Of a stretch of 64,000 nucleotides of DNA, positions 32,320 through 40,826 are shown piece after piece. Within the stretch, counting starts at the first letter, position 1; the number at the start of each line of letters is the position of its first letter. A program made the position numbers and the translations under genes. Origin of the DNA: Flavonifractor sp. AGMB03687 (GTDB taxonomy: Bacteria > Bacillota > Clostridia > Oscillospirales > Oscillospiraceae); the NCBI RefSeq assembly GCF_017811815.1, contig NZ_JADKZI010000010.1:21291-85290 (forward strand), written 5' to 3'. Under the pieces are notes generated by a model. The model saw only the letters and a list, made by a program, of their open reading frames with translations, was not told the DNA's origin and did not search any database.

Positions 32320-34953
32320 ATGAAAAAAGAACTTCCCAAGGTCTATGAACCCCAGGAGGTGGAGGGCCGCGTCTACGAGATGTGGGAGAAAAACGGCTGC
32401 TTCGAGGGTCACCGTGATCCTGACAAAAAGCCCTTCACCATTGTCATGCCGCCCCCCAACGTCACCGGCCAGCTCCACATGGGCCATGCCATGGACTCCA
32501 CCCTCCAGGACATCCTGATCCGCTTCAAGCGGATGCAGGGCTACGCCGCCCTGTGGGTGCCCGGCACCGACCACGCCGGCATTGCCACCCAGATCAAGGT
32601 GGAGGAGGAGCTGCGCAAGAACGAGGGCCTGTCCCGCTACGACCTGGGCCGGGAGAAATTCCTGGAGCGGGTGTGGGACTGGAAGCACAAGTACGGCAAC
32701 CGTATCGTGGAGCAGCAGAAGAAGCTGGGCGCTTCCTGTGACTGGTCCCGTGCCCGGTTCACCATGGACGAGGGCCTGTCCAAGGCCGTCCGCCACGTGT
32801 TTGTCTCCCTGTACAAGAAGGGCCTGATCTACAAGGGCAGCCGCATCATCAACTGGTGCCCCAACTGCGTCACCGCTCTGTCCGATGCCGAGGTGGAGTA
32901 TCAGGACAAGCCCGGCTCCTTCTGGCACATCCGCTACCCCATCAAGGGTGAGGAGGGCCGCTATGTCATCGTGGCCACTACCCGGCCTGAGACCATGCTG
33001 GGCGACACCGGCGTGGCGGTCAACCCCAACGATGAGCGGTACAAGGACATCGTGGGCAAGAAGTGCATCCTGCCCCTGGTGGGCCGTGAGATGCCCATTG
33101 TGGCCGACGAGTACGTGGACATGGAGTTCGGTACCGGCTGCGTGAAGATGACTCCTGCCCACGACCCCAACGACTTTGAGGTCGGCCTGCGCCAGAACCT
33201 GGAGACCATCCGGGTGCTGGACGACAACGGCAAGGTGGTGGAGGGCTACGGCCGCTACTCCGGCATGGACCGCTACGAGGCCCGGAAGGCCATCGTGGAG
33301 GACCTGGAGGCCGGCGGCTGGCTGGTGAAGGTGGAGCCCCACCAGCACAACGTGGGCACCTGCTACCGCTGCCACAACGACGTGGAGCCCCTGATCTCCG
33401 CTCAGTGGTTCGTGAAGATGAAGCCCCTGGCCGAGGAGGCTCTGCGGGTGGTCAACGAGGGCGAGGTCAAGTTCGTCCCCGACCGCTTCTCCAAGATCTA
33501 TACCAACTGGATGGAGAACGTCCACGACTGGTGTATCTCCCGTCAGCTGTGGTGGGGCCACCAGATCCCCGCCTGGACCTGCGAGGAGTGCGGCCACATC
33601 ACCGTGTCCGAGGACGATCCCACCGAGTGCGAGCACTGCCACTCCAAGCACATCAAGCAGGAGGAGGATGTGCTGGATACCTGGTTCTCCTCCGCTCTGT
33701 GGCCCTTCTCCACCCTGGGCTGGCCTCAGGAGACCGAGGACTACAAGTACTTCTATCCCACCGACGTGTTGGTCACCGGCTACGACATCATCTTCTTCTG
33801 GGTGGCCCGCATGATCTTCTCCGGCTGCGAGCATACCGGAAAGCCCCCCTTCCACACCGTGTTCATCCACGGCCTGGTGCGGGACGACAAGGGCCGCAAG
33901 ATGTCCAAGTCCCTGGGCAACGGCATCGATCCCCTGGAGATGGCCAACCAGTACGGCGCCGACGCGCTGCGCTTCAACTTGGTCACCGGCAACTCCCCCG
34001 GAAACGACATGCGCTTCTACACCGAGCGGTGCGAGGCTATGCGCAACTTCGCCAACAAGATCTGGAACGCTTCCCGCTTCCTGATGATGAACCTGACCAT
34101 CGATAAGTGTGAGCTGCCGGACAAGCTGGAGCTGGAGGACAAGTGGATCCTGTCCAAGCTCAACAGCGTTATTCCTGAGATCACCGAGAACATGGAGCGC
34201 TATGAGCTGGGCGTGGCCGCCCAGAAGGTGTACGACTTCATCTGGGACTCCTACTGTGACTGGTATATCGAGCTGACCAAGACCCGCCTCCAGGGCGACG
34301 ACGAGGACAGCAAGATCCGGGCCCAGCAGGTGCTGTGCTACGTGCTCACCCAGATCCTGAAGCTGCTGCACCCCTTCATGCCCTTCATCACCGAGGAGAT
34401 CTGGCAGGCGCTGCCCCATGAGGGCGACTATCTGATGCTCCAGCAGTGGCCGGAGCACCACGTCAACCTGGACTTCCCCGAGGAGGAGAAGGCCATGGAG
34501 CTCATCATGGACGCCATCCGTGCCATCCGTGCCCGCCGGGCCGAGATGAACGTGCCCCCCTCCAAGAAGGCCCAGCTCACCGTCTCTACCCTGGAGCAGT
34601 CCGTGTTCCATCAGGGCATCCCCTTCCTGAAGCGCTTGGCCTACGCCAGCGACGTGAAGGTGGTGGAGGCCACCCAGGAGATCGACGCGCAGGGTATGGT
34701 GGCCGTCACCACCCATGCCGCCCGTCTGTTCCTGCCCCTGGCTGAGCTGGTGGATCTGGAGAAGGAGAAGGCCCGCATCCAGAAGGAAATGGACAAGAAC
34801 CGCAAGGAGCTGGACAAGCTGGAGACCAAGCTGAACAACCCCGGCTTTGTGAACAAGGCCCCCGCCCAGGTGGTGGAGGCCGAGCGCGAGCGGGCTGCCA
34901 AACTGAAGGCCCTGCTGGTGAAGCTGGAAGAATCTGCTGCCGCTCTGGCCTGA
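32320..34953 (+). CDS. valS: Valyl-tRNA synthetase
   Basis: An 877-residue class I synthetase that charges tRNA-Val. The HIGH-type motif is HMGH at 53-56 ([13 protein letters not shown]), and KMSKS lies at about 527-531. The editing domain between them is intact ([31 protein letters not shown]). The zinc-like cysteines CYRCHN and CEECGH...CEHCH are present. The C-terminal coiled coil ([24 protein letters not shown]) is typical of ValRS. Start ATG 32320 follows AAAGGAGTG. Regulation is by the T-box leader. Confidence 0.97.
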   Translation: MKKELPKVYEPQEVEGRVYEMWEKNGCFEGHRDPDKKPFTIVMPPPNVTGQLHMGHAMDSTLQDILIRFKRMQGYAALWVPGTDHAGIATQIKVEEELRKNEGLSRYDLGREKFLERVWDWKHKYGNRIVEQQKKLGASCDWSRARFTMDEGLSKAVRHVFVSLYKKGLIYKGSRIINWCPNCVTALSDAEVEYQDKPGSFWHIRYPIKGEEGRYVIVATTRPETMLGDTGVAVNPNDERYKDIVGKKCILPLVGREMPIVADEYVDMEFGTGCVKMTPAHDPNDFEVGLRQNLETIRVLDDNGKVVEGYGRYSGMDRYEARKAIVEDLEAGGWLVKVEPHQHNVGTCYRCHNDVEPLISAQWFVKMKPLAEEALRVVNEGEVKFVPDRFSKIYTNWMENVHDWCISRQLWWGHQIPAWTCEECGHITVSEDDPTECEHCHSKHIKQEEDVLDTWFSSALWPFSTLGWPQETEDYKYFYPTDVLVTGYDIIFFWVARMIFSGCEHTGKPPFHTVFIHGLVRDDKGRKMSKSLGNGIDPLEMANQYGADALRFNLVTGNSPGNDMRFYTERCEAMRNFANKIWNASRFLMMNLTIDKCELPDKLELEDKWILSKLNSVIPEITENMERYELGVAAQKVYDFIWDSYCDWYIELTKTRLQGDDEDSKIRAQQVLCYVLTQILKLLHPFMPFITEEIWQALPHEGDYLMLQQWPEHHVNLDFPEEEKAMELIMDAIRAIRARRAEMNVPPSKKAQLTVSTLEQSVFHQGIPFLKRLAYASDVKVVEATQEIDAQGMVAVTTHAARLFLPLAELVDLEKEKARIQKEMDKNRKELDKLETKLNNPGFVNKAPAQVVEAERERAAKLKALLVKLEESAAALA

Positions 34954-34972
34954 TAAAGAGACGAAAAACTGC

Positions 34973-35007
34973 GAAACGCCGCCATCGGATGCGGATGGCG
35001 GCGTTTC
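34973..35007 (+). terminator. valS hairpin, weak T tract
   Basis: GAAACGCCGCCATC (34973-34986) pairs perfectly with GATGGCGGCGTTTC (34994-35007). Only scattered Ts follow (TGTGCCTGTTTTG), so termination may be partial. Confidence 0.7.
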
Positions 35008-35124
35008 TGTGCCTGTTTTGTCATACTTTGTTACACAACTGTGGTTGTGCTCCCGTTGAGAATCGGATAAAATGTACGGGAGTATGATAAAGCCCGGGGT
35101 ATCGGGCGGAAAGGAGGCTGGAGC

Positions 35125-35853
35125 ATGAAGCGGCTGATCCCGCTGTTGGCGCTGCTGTTGTTGTTGGGTGGGTGTACCAGTTCCTGCAGCAGTGGGGAGG
35201 CGGCTGTTACCTCCACGCCTGGGGATTCCACCCCGCCGGAGGTGCAGGAGAGCGCCGTCCCGTCCCCCTCCGCCGTACCGGAGCCCAGTCCCACGGTGGA
35301 GCCCACCCCTGACCCTGTGGAGAGTGCGGAGCCGTCGCCCTCTGTGGAGCCCACACCCACCCCCACGCCCTATGACGGACCCAATGACGAGGAGGTGCTG
35401 ACCGCCTACCGGGCGGCGGTGGAGGCCTTCTGGTGGTTCCAGGTGGAGACCTTACCCCTGGACCGGACGGACAGCCGGGAGGTGAACGGGCAGGCGTATT
35501 ACCGGGTGGACTACCCCGGCATCGACAGCACCGCCAACCTGCGGGGCTATCTGAAGAGCCTGTTCTCGGACGACCTGGTGGAGAAATTGCTGCCCTATGA
35601 CGGCACCCAGTATATCGACATCGACGGTGTTCTCTACGGCAGAGATGGGGGCCGAGGCACCGATGTCACCCGGGGCGCGGAGACCGTCCAGGTCCTGCGG
35701 GATGGAGACCCCAACCGCTGCACCGTCCGGGTGACGGTGGAGGTGCTGGACCCGGAGCAGGACGGCGCAGTAGTGGATAACCTGACCTTTGACTTCCCCT
35801 ACGAAAAAGTGGGGGAGAAGTGGATCTTCACCAATTTTTCCCTGGTCCGTTGA
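35125..35853 (+). CDS. Lipoprotein, possible IseA-like domain
   Basis: 242 residues with a signal peptide and lipobox LLGGC (Cys at about 17). A Pro/Ser/Thr/Glu-rich spacer of about 65 residues follows, then a 150-residue globular domain: AVEAFWWFQ, YYRVDYPGI, LRGYLKSLFSDDLVEKLL, IDIDGVLYG, FDFPYEKVGEKWIFTNFSLV. The pattern resembles IseA/YoeB inhibitors of cell-wall DL-endopeptidases, but the match is from memory. It would face the outside of the membrane. AAGGAGGCTGGAGC precedes the start. Confidence 0.75.
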   Translation: MKRLIPLLALLLLLGGCTSSCSSGEAAVTSTPGDSTPPEVQESAVPSPSAVPEPSPTVEPTPDPVESAEPSPSVEPTPTPTPYDGPNDEEVLTAYRAAVEAFWWFQVETLPLDRTDSREVNGQAYYRVDYPGIDSTANLRGYLKSLFSDDLVEKLLPYDGTQYIDIDGVLYGRDGGRGTDVTRGAETVQVLRDGDPNRCTVRVTVEVLDPEQDGAVVDNLTFDFPYEKVGEKWIFTNFSLVR

Positions 35854-35889
35854 CCTCTTCGACAAAATATATGGCGTAATTGTGATAGG

Positions 35890-35928
35890 ATCGCAGTATA
35901 CCAAAATTTGGTATACTGCGATTTTTTT
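35890..35928 (+). terminator. Perfect 33-bp palindrome with T7 before spoIIAA
   Basis: ATCGCAGTATACCAAA (35890-35905), a central A, and its exact complement to 35922, followed by T7. As RNA it is a strong intrinsic terminator for the lipoprotein gene. It ends only 18 nt before the spoIIAA start codon, leaving little room for a separate promoter after it. Confidence 0.85.
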
Positions 35929-35946
35929 GTACAGGGGGGACAAGCC

Positions 35947-36252
35947 ATGGCAGTGATCTGCAAAGCAAAGGACCGGACGCTGTACGCGGCAATTGACGGA
36001 GAGGTGGACCACCACCGGGCCAGACAGATCATGGGAGAGCTGGTGCGGCAGATCGATGTGACCATGCCCCGACAGCTGACGGTAGACCTGGGGGGCGTGA
36101 ATTTCATGGACAGCTCCGGCATCGCCATTTTGCTGCGTGCCAACCGCCGGATGGGCGAACTGGAGGGCTCCATGGAGGTGGTCCATGTGCCGGAGCAGGC
36201 GGGCAAGGTCCTGCGGGCGGCTGGCGTGGACCGGCTGATCAAATTTGAATGA
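35947..36252 (+). CDS. spoIIAA: Anti-sigma F factor antagonist
   Basis: A 101-residue STAS-domain protein. Unphosphorylated SpoIIAA frees sigma F from SpoIIAB in the forespore. The phosphorylation site lies in NFMDSSGIAILL (Ser near 57). The start MAVICKAK was chosen because AGGGGGGACAAGCC precedes it. It is first of the spoIIA operon, 15 nt before spoIIAB, and marks the host as a spore former. Confidence 0.94.
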   Translation: MAVICKAKDRTLYAAIDGEVDHHRARQIMGELVRQIDVTMPRQLTVDLGGVNFMDSSGIAILLRANRRMGELEGSMEVVHVPEQAGKVLRAAGVDRLIKFE

Positions 36253-36267
36253 CGGAGGAAGTACATA

Positions 36268-36711
36268 ATGAAAGCGATGAACGAGGCCACGGTGGCCTTT
36301 CTCAGCCGGTCGGCCAACGAGAGCTTTGCACGCACCACGGCGGCCTGCTTTGCGGCCCAGCTGGACCCCACCCTGGAGGAGGTCAACGATATCAAGACGG
36401 CGGTAAGCGAGGCGGTTACCAACTGCATTGTCCACGCCTATCCTGACCGCCTGGGGCTGATCCAGATGCGACTGCGTCTCTTTGAGGACCATACGCTGGA
36501 GATCCAGATCAAGGACAAGGGGGTGGGCATACCCGATGTGGAGCAGGCCCGCCGCCCCATGTACACCACCGGCGGGGAGGAGCGCAGCGGCATGGGCTTT
36601 ACCATCATGGAGAGCTTTATGGACCTGCTGAAAGTGCGTTCCACGCCGGGGAAGGGTACCACGGTGACCATGCGGCGCCGGATCTCCCGCCGGATGGGAG
36701 GGGCCGGATGA
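36268..36711 (+). CDS. spoIIAB: Anti-sigma F factor / serine kinase
   Basis: A 147-residue GHKL-fold kinase that binds sigma F and phosphorylates SpoIIAA. The N box is EAVTNCIVHAYPD, G1 is IKDKGVGIPD, and the G2 lid is GMGFTIMESFMD. Length is typical. GGAGGAAGTAC precedes the ATG. It overlaps sigF by 4 nt. Confidence 0.95.
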   Translation: MKAMNEATVAFLSRSANESFARTTAACFAAQLDPTLEEVNDIKTAVSEAVTNCIVHAYPDRLGLIQMRLRLFEDHTLEIQIKDKGVGIPDVEQARRPMYTTGGEERSGMGFTIMESFMDLLKVRSTPGKGTTVTMRRRISRRMGGAG

Positions 36712-37418
36712 GCGTGGCGGACACCCCCGCCCTGCTGGAGGAGGCCCGCCGGGGGGACAATGAGGCCTGTGCCCGGCTGATCGAGGAGAATGGAGGACTC
36801 ATCTGGTCCATTGTGCGCCGCTACTACGGCCGGGGCGTGGAGCCTGAGGATCTGTATCAGCTGGGATGCCTGGGCTTTGTGAAGGCGGTGCGGGGCTTTG
36901 ACCCCGCTTTCGGCTGCCAGTTCTCCACCTATGCCGTGCCCAAGATCGCCGGCGAGATCCGCCGCTACCTGCGGGATGACGGGGCCATCAAGGTGAGCCG
37001 CGGCTTGAAGGAGCGGGGCATGGTTATCCGGGCGGCCCGGGAAAAGCTGACCGCCTCCCTGGGCCGGGAGCCCACCCTGTCCCAGCTGGCCGAGGCCACC
37101 GGACTGGAACCGGAGGAGATTGCCGCAGCCGAGGAGGCGGGGATGCCGGTAGCCTCTCTCCAGATGGAGACGGGGGACGGCCTTACCCTGGAGAGCGTGC
37201 TAGGCACCGACGGCATGGAGGACGCGGTGGTGGAGCGGGAGTCCCTGCGGGACGCCATCGCGGACCTGCCTGATCGGGAGCAGCAGGTGATCCTGCTGCG
37301 CTACTACCGGGGTATGACCCAGGAGCGGGCGGCACGGGTGCTGGGGGTAAGCCAGGTTCAGGTGTCCCGCATCGAGCGAAAGGCGGTGGAGCGGCTGCGG
37401 AAGAAGCTGGCGGACTGA
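36708..37418 (+). CDS. sigF: Forespore RNA polymerase sigma factor F
   Basis: A 236-residue sporulation sigma factor (SpoIIAC). Region 2 includes YYGRGVEPEDLYQLGCLGFVKAVRGFDP and FSTYAVPKIAGEIRRYLRDDG. Region 3 is KLTASLGREPTLSQLAEATGL. Region 4 is LPDREQQVILLRYYRGMTQERAARVLGVSQVQVSRIERKA. Position after spoIIAB with an ATGA overlap confirms its identity. Confidence 0.95.
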   Translation: MSVADTPALLEEARRGDNEACARLIEENGGLIWSIVRRYYGRGVEPEDLYQLGCLGFVKAVRGFDPAFGCQFSTYAVPKIAGEIRRYLRDDGAIKVSRGLKERGMVIRAAREKLTASLGREPTLSQLAEATGLEPEEIAAAEEAGMPVASLQMETGDGLTLESVLGTDGMEDAVVERESLRDAIADLPDREQQVILLRYYRGMTQERAARVLGVSQVQVSRIERKAVERLRKKLAD

Positions 37419-37426
37419 GGGGATGG

Positions 37427-37536
37427 CTTGCATTTTGTCCTGCGATGAGTATGACTTTGTTTGGATAAGAGGAAACTTAATGGTGGTTTTTCTCGTCTAA
37501 AGGGAGTATAATGACCAAATAGGACAAAAATGCAAG
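37427..37536. repeat. Long-range inverted repeat between sigF and the GT2 gene
   Basis: CTTGCATTTTGTCCT (37427-37441) is matched by AGGACAAAAATGCAAG (37521-37536), identical in complement apart from one extra base, about 80 nt apart. The right arm lies between the promoter and ribosome binding site of the GT2 gene. Its meaning is unknown. Confidence 0.55.
37484..37512 (+). promoter_or_regulatory. Promoter TGGTTT-17-TATAAT for the GT2/GtrA operon
   Basis: Consensus -10 TATAAT (37507-37512) with a weak -35 TGGTTT (37484-37489) at 17 nt. Confidence 0.5.
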
Positions 37537-37550
37537 GAAGTTGGAGTAAT

Positions 37551-38519
37551 ATGGAAGAAATTCTCTATATTGTTGTTCCCTGTTACAACGAGGAAGAGGT
37601 ACTTCCCGAGACCTCCCGGCGGCTGAAAGAGAAGCTGGAGGCCCTGATGGCAGCGGGCACTATTTCCCAGGAGAGCCGGGTGCTCTTCGTCAACGACGGC
37701 TCCAAGGACAGGACCTGGCAGCTCATCGAGGAGCTCCACCAGAGCTGCCCGATCTTCTCAGGGGTGGATCTGAGCCGCAATCGGGGCCACCAGAACGCCC
37801 TGCTGGCGGGCCTGATGACCGCCAAGGACCGGTGTGACATGGCCATCTCCATGGACGCTGACCTGCAGGACGATATCGATGCAGTGGATGCCATGGTGGA
37901 GCAATATTATGCCGGGTGCGACATCGTGTACGGCGTGCGTTCCTCCCGCAAGAAGGATACCTTCTTCAAGCGCTTTACCGCCGAGGGCTTTTACCGCCTG
38001 ATGAACGCTATGGGGGCGGAGACCGTGTTCAACCACGCCGACTACCGCCTCATGTCCAAGCGAGCCCTGGAAGGCCTGGCAGAGTTCAAGGAGGTCAACC
38101 TATTCCTCCGAGGCATCGTGCCCATGATCGGTTACCGCACTGGCACTGTGGAGTACGAGCGGGGGGAGCGGTTTGCCGGCGAGAGCAAGTACCCTCTGAA
38201 AAAGATGCTGTCCTTCGCCATGGAGGGCATCACTTCTCTGTCGGTGAAGCCCATCCGATTCATTACCGGTCTGGGCTTCCTGGTATTTTTGGTGAGCATT
38301 CTGATGCTGATCTACTCCATCGTCCGCTGGGCTATGGGTGAGACCATTCTGGGTTGGGCCAGCCTGATCTGCTCCGTGTGGGCCATCGGCGGGCTCATCC
38401 TCCTGTCCCTGGGGGTCATCGGTGAGTATATCGGAAAGATCTACCTGGAGAGCAAGGAGCGGCCCCGCTTCCTGATCCGGGAGGTGCTGGAGGACGAGCA
38501 TGGCAAAGCTGATCGATAA
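37551..38519 (+). CDS. GT2 polyprenyl-phosphate glycosyltransferase (GtrB/DPM-like)
   Basis: A 322-residue enzyme that probably moves a sugar from a nucleotide donor to undecaprenyl phosphate at the inner membrane face. The GT-A core begins ILYIVVPCYNEEEVLPE. It has the metal motif DADLQDD near 100 and the family motif VRSSRKKDTFFKRFTAEGFYRLMNA. Two C-terminal membrane helices follow (FITGLGFLVFLVSILMLIYSI and ASLICSVWAIGGLILLSLGVIGEY). Start 37551 follows GGAAGTTGGAG. It overlaps the GtrA gene by 20 nt. Confidence 0.92.
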   Translation: MEEILYIVVPCYNEEEVLPETSRRLKEKLEALMAAGTISQESRVLFVNDGSKDRTWQLIEELHQSCPIFSGVDLSRNRGHQNALLAGLMTAKDRCDMAISMDADLQDDIDAVDAMVEQYYAGCDIVYGVRSSRKKDTFFKRFTAEGFYRLMNAMGAETVFNHADYRLMSKRALEGLAEFKEVNLFLRGIVPMIGYRTGTVEYERGERFAGESKYPLKKMLSFAMEGITSLSVKPIRFITGLGFLVFLVSILMLIYSIVRWAMGETILGWASLICSVWAIGGLILLSLGVIGEYIGKIYLESKERPRFLIREVLEDEHGKADR

Positions 38520-38919
38520 GAGCATCCCCAAGTTCCTGCTGGTGGGCGTGGGCAACACCCTGCTGTCCATGGTGCTCATGTTCCTGCTGGAGGGGCTGGG
38601 CTATTGGCCCTCTACCGCCATTGCCTATGTGGCGGGCGCGGTCATGAGCTTTTTCCTCAATCGCCATTTCACCTTCCACAGTGAGGAGACCCTCCTGCGC
38701 TCGGCGGTGAAGTTTGCCGTCAATGTGGCGGTGTGCTATGTGATTGCCTACGCCCTGGCTCAGCCCATTGCCGGCTGGGTGCTGGGGAGCACCGGCATTC
38801 CCCCGGTGTGGCAGGAGCGGCTCACCAAGCTGGGCGGCATGGCGCTGTATACCATCCTCAACTATTTTGGCCAGCGATTCTTTGCCTTTCAGAAAAAGCA
38901 GGACAAGCTCACAGGTTAA
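38500..38919 (+). CDS. GtrA-family membrane protein
   Basis: 139 residues with four membrane helices (FLLVGVGNTLLSMVLMFLL, AYVAGAVMSFFLNRHFTF and two more). GtrA proteins are thought to flip or help flip polyprenyl-phosphate sugars made by the adjacent GtrB-type enzyme, whose gene it overlaps. Together they would supply lipid-linked sugar to GT-C enzymes such as the one at 40,823-42,199; that link is inference. Confidence 0.9.
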   Translation: MAKLIDKSIPKFLLVGVGNTLLSMVLMFLLEGLGYWPSTAIAYVAGAVMSFFLNRHFTFHSEETLLRSAVKFAVNVAVCYVIAYALAQPIAGWVLGSTGIPPVWQERLTKLGGMALYTILNYFGQRFFAFQKKQDKLTG

Positions 38920-38946
38920 ATTTGTGTGAAATCCGACGGCCTCCCC

Positions 38947-38975
38947 TTGCACATACTGGGAAAAGGGATTAGAAT
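38947..38975 (+). promoter_or_regulatory. Promoter TTGCAC-17-TAGAAT
   Basis: TTGCAC (38947-38952) and TAGAAT (38970-38975), 17 nt apart, upstream of the 115-residue gene. Confidence 0.65.
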
Positions 38976-39017
38976 AAGGCCAGTATTTCAGACAACACAC
39001 CGCAAGGAGGCAGAAGC

Positions 39018-39365
39018 ATGGCTTTTTTTGACGATTTGAGAGACAAAGCGGCGGACCTGGGCCGGGTTGGTATGGCCAAGTCCAAGCAGATGATGGAGAT
39101 CACCAAGCTGTCCCTGAACAACTCCGGTGAGGAGGATGCTATCCGCAAGGCCTATATGGAGATCGGCAAGCTCTATTACGCCGAGCAGGGCAGCGCGCCC
39201 GATCCCGCTTACGCCGCCCTCTGCCAGCGGATCACCACCGCCAAGATTAACATTGAGGAGAACAAGGCACGCATCGCCCAGCTCAAGCAGGACGGCGTGC
39301 TCACCGACGAGGATGTGTTCCAGGCCACCAGTCAGGCCGAGCACACCGACTATACCGAAGAATAA
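39018..39365 (+). CDS. Small hypothetical protein, helical
   Basis: 115 residues, highly charged and helical (FFDDLRDKAADLGRVGMAKSKQMMEITKLSLNN...), with no cysteines or membrane segment. It resembles the helical N-terminal part of zinc-ribbon proteins common in this family but lacks the ribbon. AAGGAGGCAG precedes ATG 39018, and it has its own promoter and terminator. Function unknown. Confidence 0.75.
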   Translation: MAFFDDLRDKAADLGRVGMAKSKQMMEITKLSLNNSGEEDAIRKAYMEIGKLYYAEQGSAPDPAYAALCQRITTAKINIEENKARIAQLKQDGVLTDEDVFQATSQAEHTDYTEE

Positions 39366-39372
39366 TGAACAG

Positions 39373-39403
39373 AGCGCCCCGCCGAATTTGGCGGGGCGCT
39401 TTT
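39373..39403 (+). terminator. Terminator after the 115-residue gene
   Basis: AGCGCCCCGCC (39373-39383), loop, GGCGGGGCGCT (39390-39400), TTTT. Confidence 0.88.
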
Positions 39404-39424
39404 CGATATCTACGCCCTCAAGCG

Positions 39425-39463
39425 TGAAAAACAGCCCCGCTTGCAGCTGCAAGCGGGGCTGTT
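39425..39463 (-). terminator. Terminator of the NlpC/P60 gene
   Basis: A perfect 34-bp palindrome, AACAGCCCCGCTTGCAG (39430-39446) and its complement to 39463. On the minus strand it is followed by TTTTTCACG. Confidence 0.88.
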
Positions 39464-39498
39464 ATTATGTCGTATGATCTTTACCTGCCAAGCAAAAA

Positions 39499-40416
39499 TC
39501 AGAGGATGCGGCGGGCGGCGATGTACACGCTGGCGTAGTGGCCGGTCATCAGCTGATCGATCTGCACCTGATACTTATTGGTAGAGGCGTGGATGAACTG
39601 GCCATTGCCGATGTAGATACCCACGTGAGAAGCGGGGTAAGAAGTGTTATAACGGAAGAACACCAGGTCGCCGGGCTGCAGCTCACTCTTGGAAACGGCC
39701 ACGCCGTTGGAGAGCTGAGTGGAGGCGGTGCGGTTCAGGGTGTAGCCGAAGTGACGGTACACATAGCTGGTGAAGCCGGAGCAGTCAAAGCAGCTGGGGC
39801 CGTTGCCGCCATAGACGTAAGGAACGCCCAGGAACTGCTTGGCATAGGCCACGATCTGGCTGCCCATGCTGCTGTTGGAGCTGACCGCCACAGCGGTGGT
39901 GCCGTCGCCGCGAGAACCGGCGGAGTCCTTGCAGGTCACCATGTACTCGCTGCTGACGTAACCCACAGTACCGGCGGAAGTCTTGATCTTGTACCAGCCG
40001 TTGTCGATGCCCACGATGGTGACTACGGTGTTATCGCTGAGGGAGGTCACCTTGCTGTAGCTGGTGCCAGGTCCGCTGCGCACATTCAGGGTGGAACCGT
40101 CAGCCTGAACCAGGCCGTAGCCGATGGTCACGTCAGACTTGGCGGAGACCGTCAGGTACTCGCTGGACATGTAGCCTTCCACGGTGTTGTAGTCCACCTT
40201 GTACCAGCCGTTGCCGGCGTCCTCCAGGATGACGACGGTGTCGCCCTTGGAAGCGGTGGCCAGGATGGTGGAAGTGGTGTTGGCCTCGTCACGGAGACGC
40301 AGGGCGTCGGTGTTGACGGTACCCACACCGCTGGCGGCGGAAGCGCCGATCATGCAGGCGGCGGAGACGGCGACGGTCAAAAGCGCGGTGCGCAGCAGCT
40401 TGGCAGGCTTTATCAT
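39499..40416 (-). CDS. Secreted NlpC/P60 cell-wall hydrolase with two SH3b domains
   Basis: 305 residues with a signal peptide (1-28, ends ASAAS) and two bacterial SH3 repeats (TDALRLRDEANTTSTILATASKGD... and STLNVRSGPGTSYSKVTSL...). The C-terminal NlpC/P60 domain has catalytic Cys in FDCSGFTSYVY and His in ASHVGIYIGNGQFIHAS. It probably cleaves peptidoglycan stem peptides (D-Glu/DAP bond). GGAGG precedes the start, and it lies 41 nt after the 96-residue gene, probably cotranscribed. Confidence 0.93.
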   Translation of the reverse strand: MIKPAKLLRTALLTVAVSAACMIGASAASGVGTVNTDALRLRDEANTTSTILATASKGDTVVILEDAGNGWYKVDYNTVEGYMSSEYLTVSAKSDVTIGYGLVQADGSTLNVRSGPGTSYSKVTSLSDNTVVTIVGIDNGWYKIKTSAGTVGYVSSEYMVTCKDSAGSRGDGTTAVAVSSNSSMGSQIVAYAKQFLGVPYVYGGNGPSCFDCSGFTSYVYRHFGYTLNRTASTQLSNGVAVSKSELQPGDLVFFRYNTSYPASHVGIYIGNGQFIHASTNKYQVQIDQLMTGHYASVYIAARRIL

Positions 40417-40457
40417 TGGTAGAATTCCTCCGTTCTGTTCGTTGGGTGGATAGGTAC

Positions 40458-40748
40458 TTACTTACCGGACAGAGCACGCTCCAGCCAGACGGAAGCTACG
40501 TCCATGGCGGCGTACAGGCTGTCCTTTTCGGTCTTTTTCACCACGCGGTCACGGCTCTTCAGGTCGGGATCGGTGAGCTGGAGCTGAACGGAAACCCGGG
40601 TGGCCATGTCCAGATCCTGATCCTTCTTCTGGTCCAGGATCTGAAGCATGATGATATATTTCTCGGCCATGCTGCCGTAATAGATCAGACTGTCCTTACG
40701 GCGAAGCGGATGGCCCTTGTAGGTCAGAGGGATGGTTTGCGTAGCCAT
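40458..40748 (-). CDS. Conserved-looking 96-residue protein of unknown function
   Basis: 96 residues, soluble alpha/beta, begins MATQTIPLTYKGHPLRRKDS and contains YYGSMAEKYIIMLQIL and a charged TDPDLKSRDRVVKKTEKDSLYAAMDVASVWLERAL segment. No family is recognised. The start is fixed by AAGGAGG 8 nt upstream; the long open frame further upstream is a shadow of the GT-C gene. It has its own promoter and precedes the cell-wall hydrolase gene. Confidence 0.75.
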   Translation of the reverse strand: MATQTIPLTYKGHPLRRKDSLIYYGSMAEKYIIMLQILDQKKDQDLDMATRVSVQLQLTDPDLKSRDRVVKKTEKDSLYAAMDVASVWLERALSGK

Positions 40749-40797
40749 TTTGGCCTCCTTCAGAAAGTTGTTACTGCTTTTTAAATACTGTAACCAA

Positions 40798-40826
40798 ATT
40801 GTAACACATTGTTTCCAAGTCGTCAA
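40798..40826 (-). promoter_or_regulatory. Promoter TTGACG-17-TACAAT
   Basis: Minus-strand TTGACG (40821-40826), 17-nt spacer, TACAAT (40798-40803). It overlaps the end of the GT-C gene and drives the 96-residue gene and NlpC/P60 gene. Confidence 0.75.

Noticed and set aside
32176..34716. An 846-codon minus-strand open frame over valS
   Set aside because: It is an antisense shadow of valS and also runs through the T-box.
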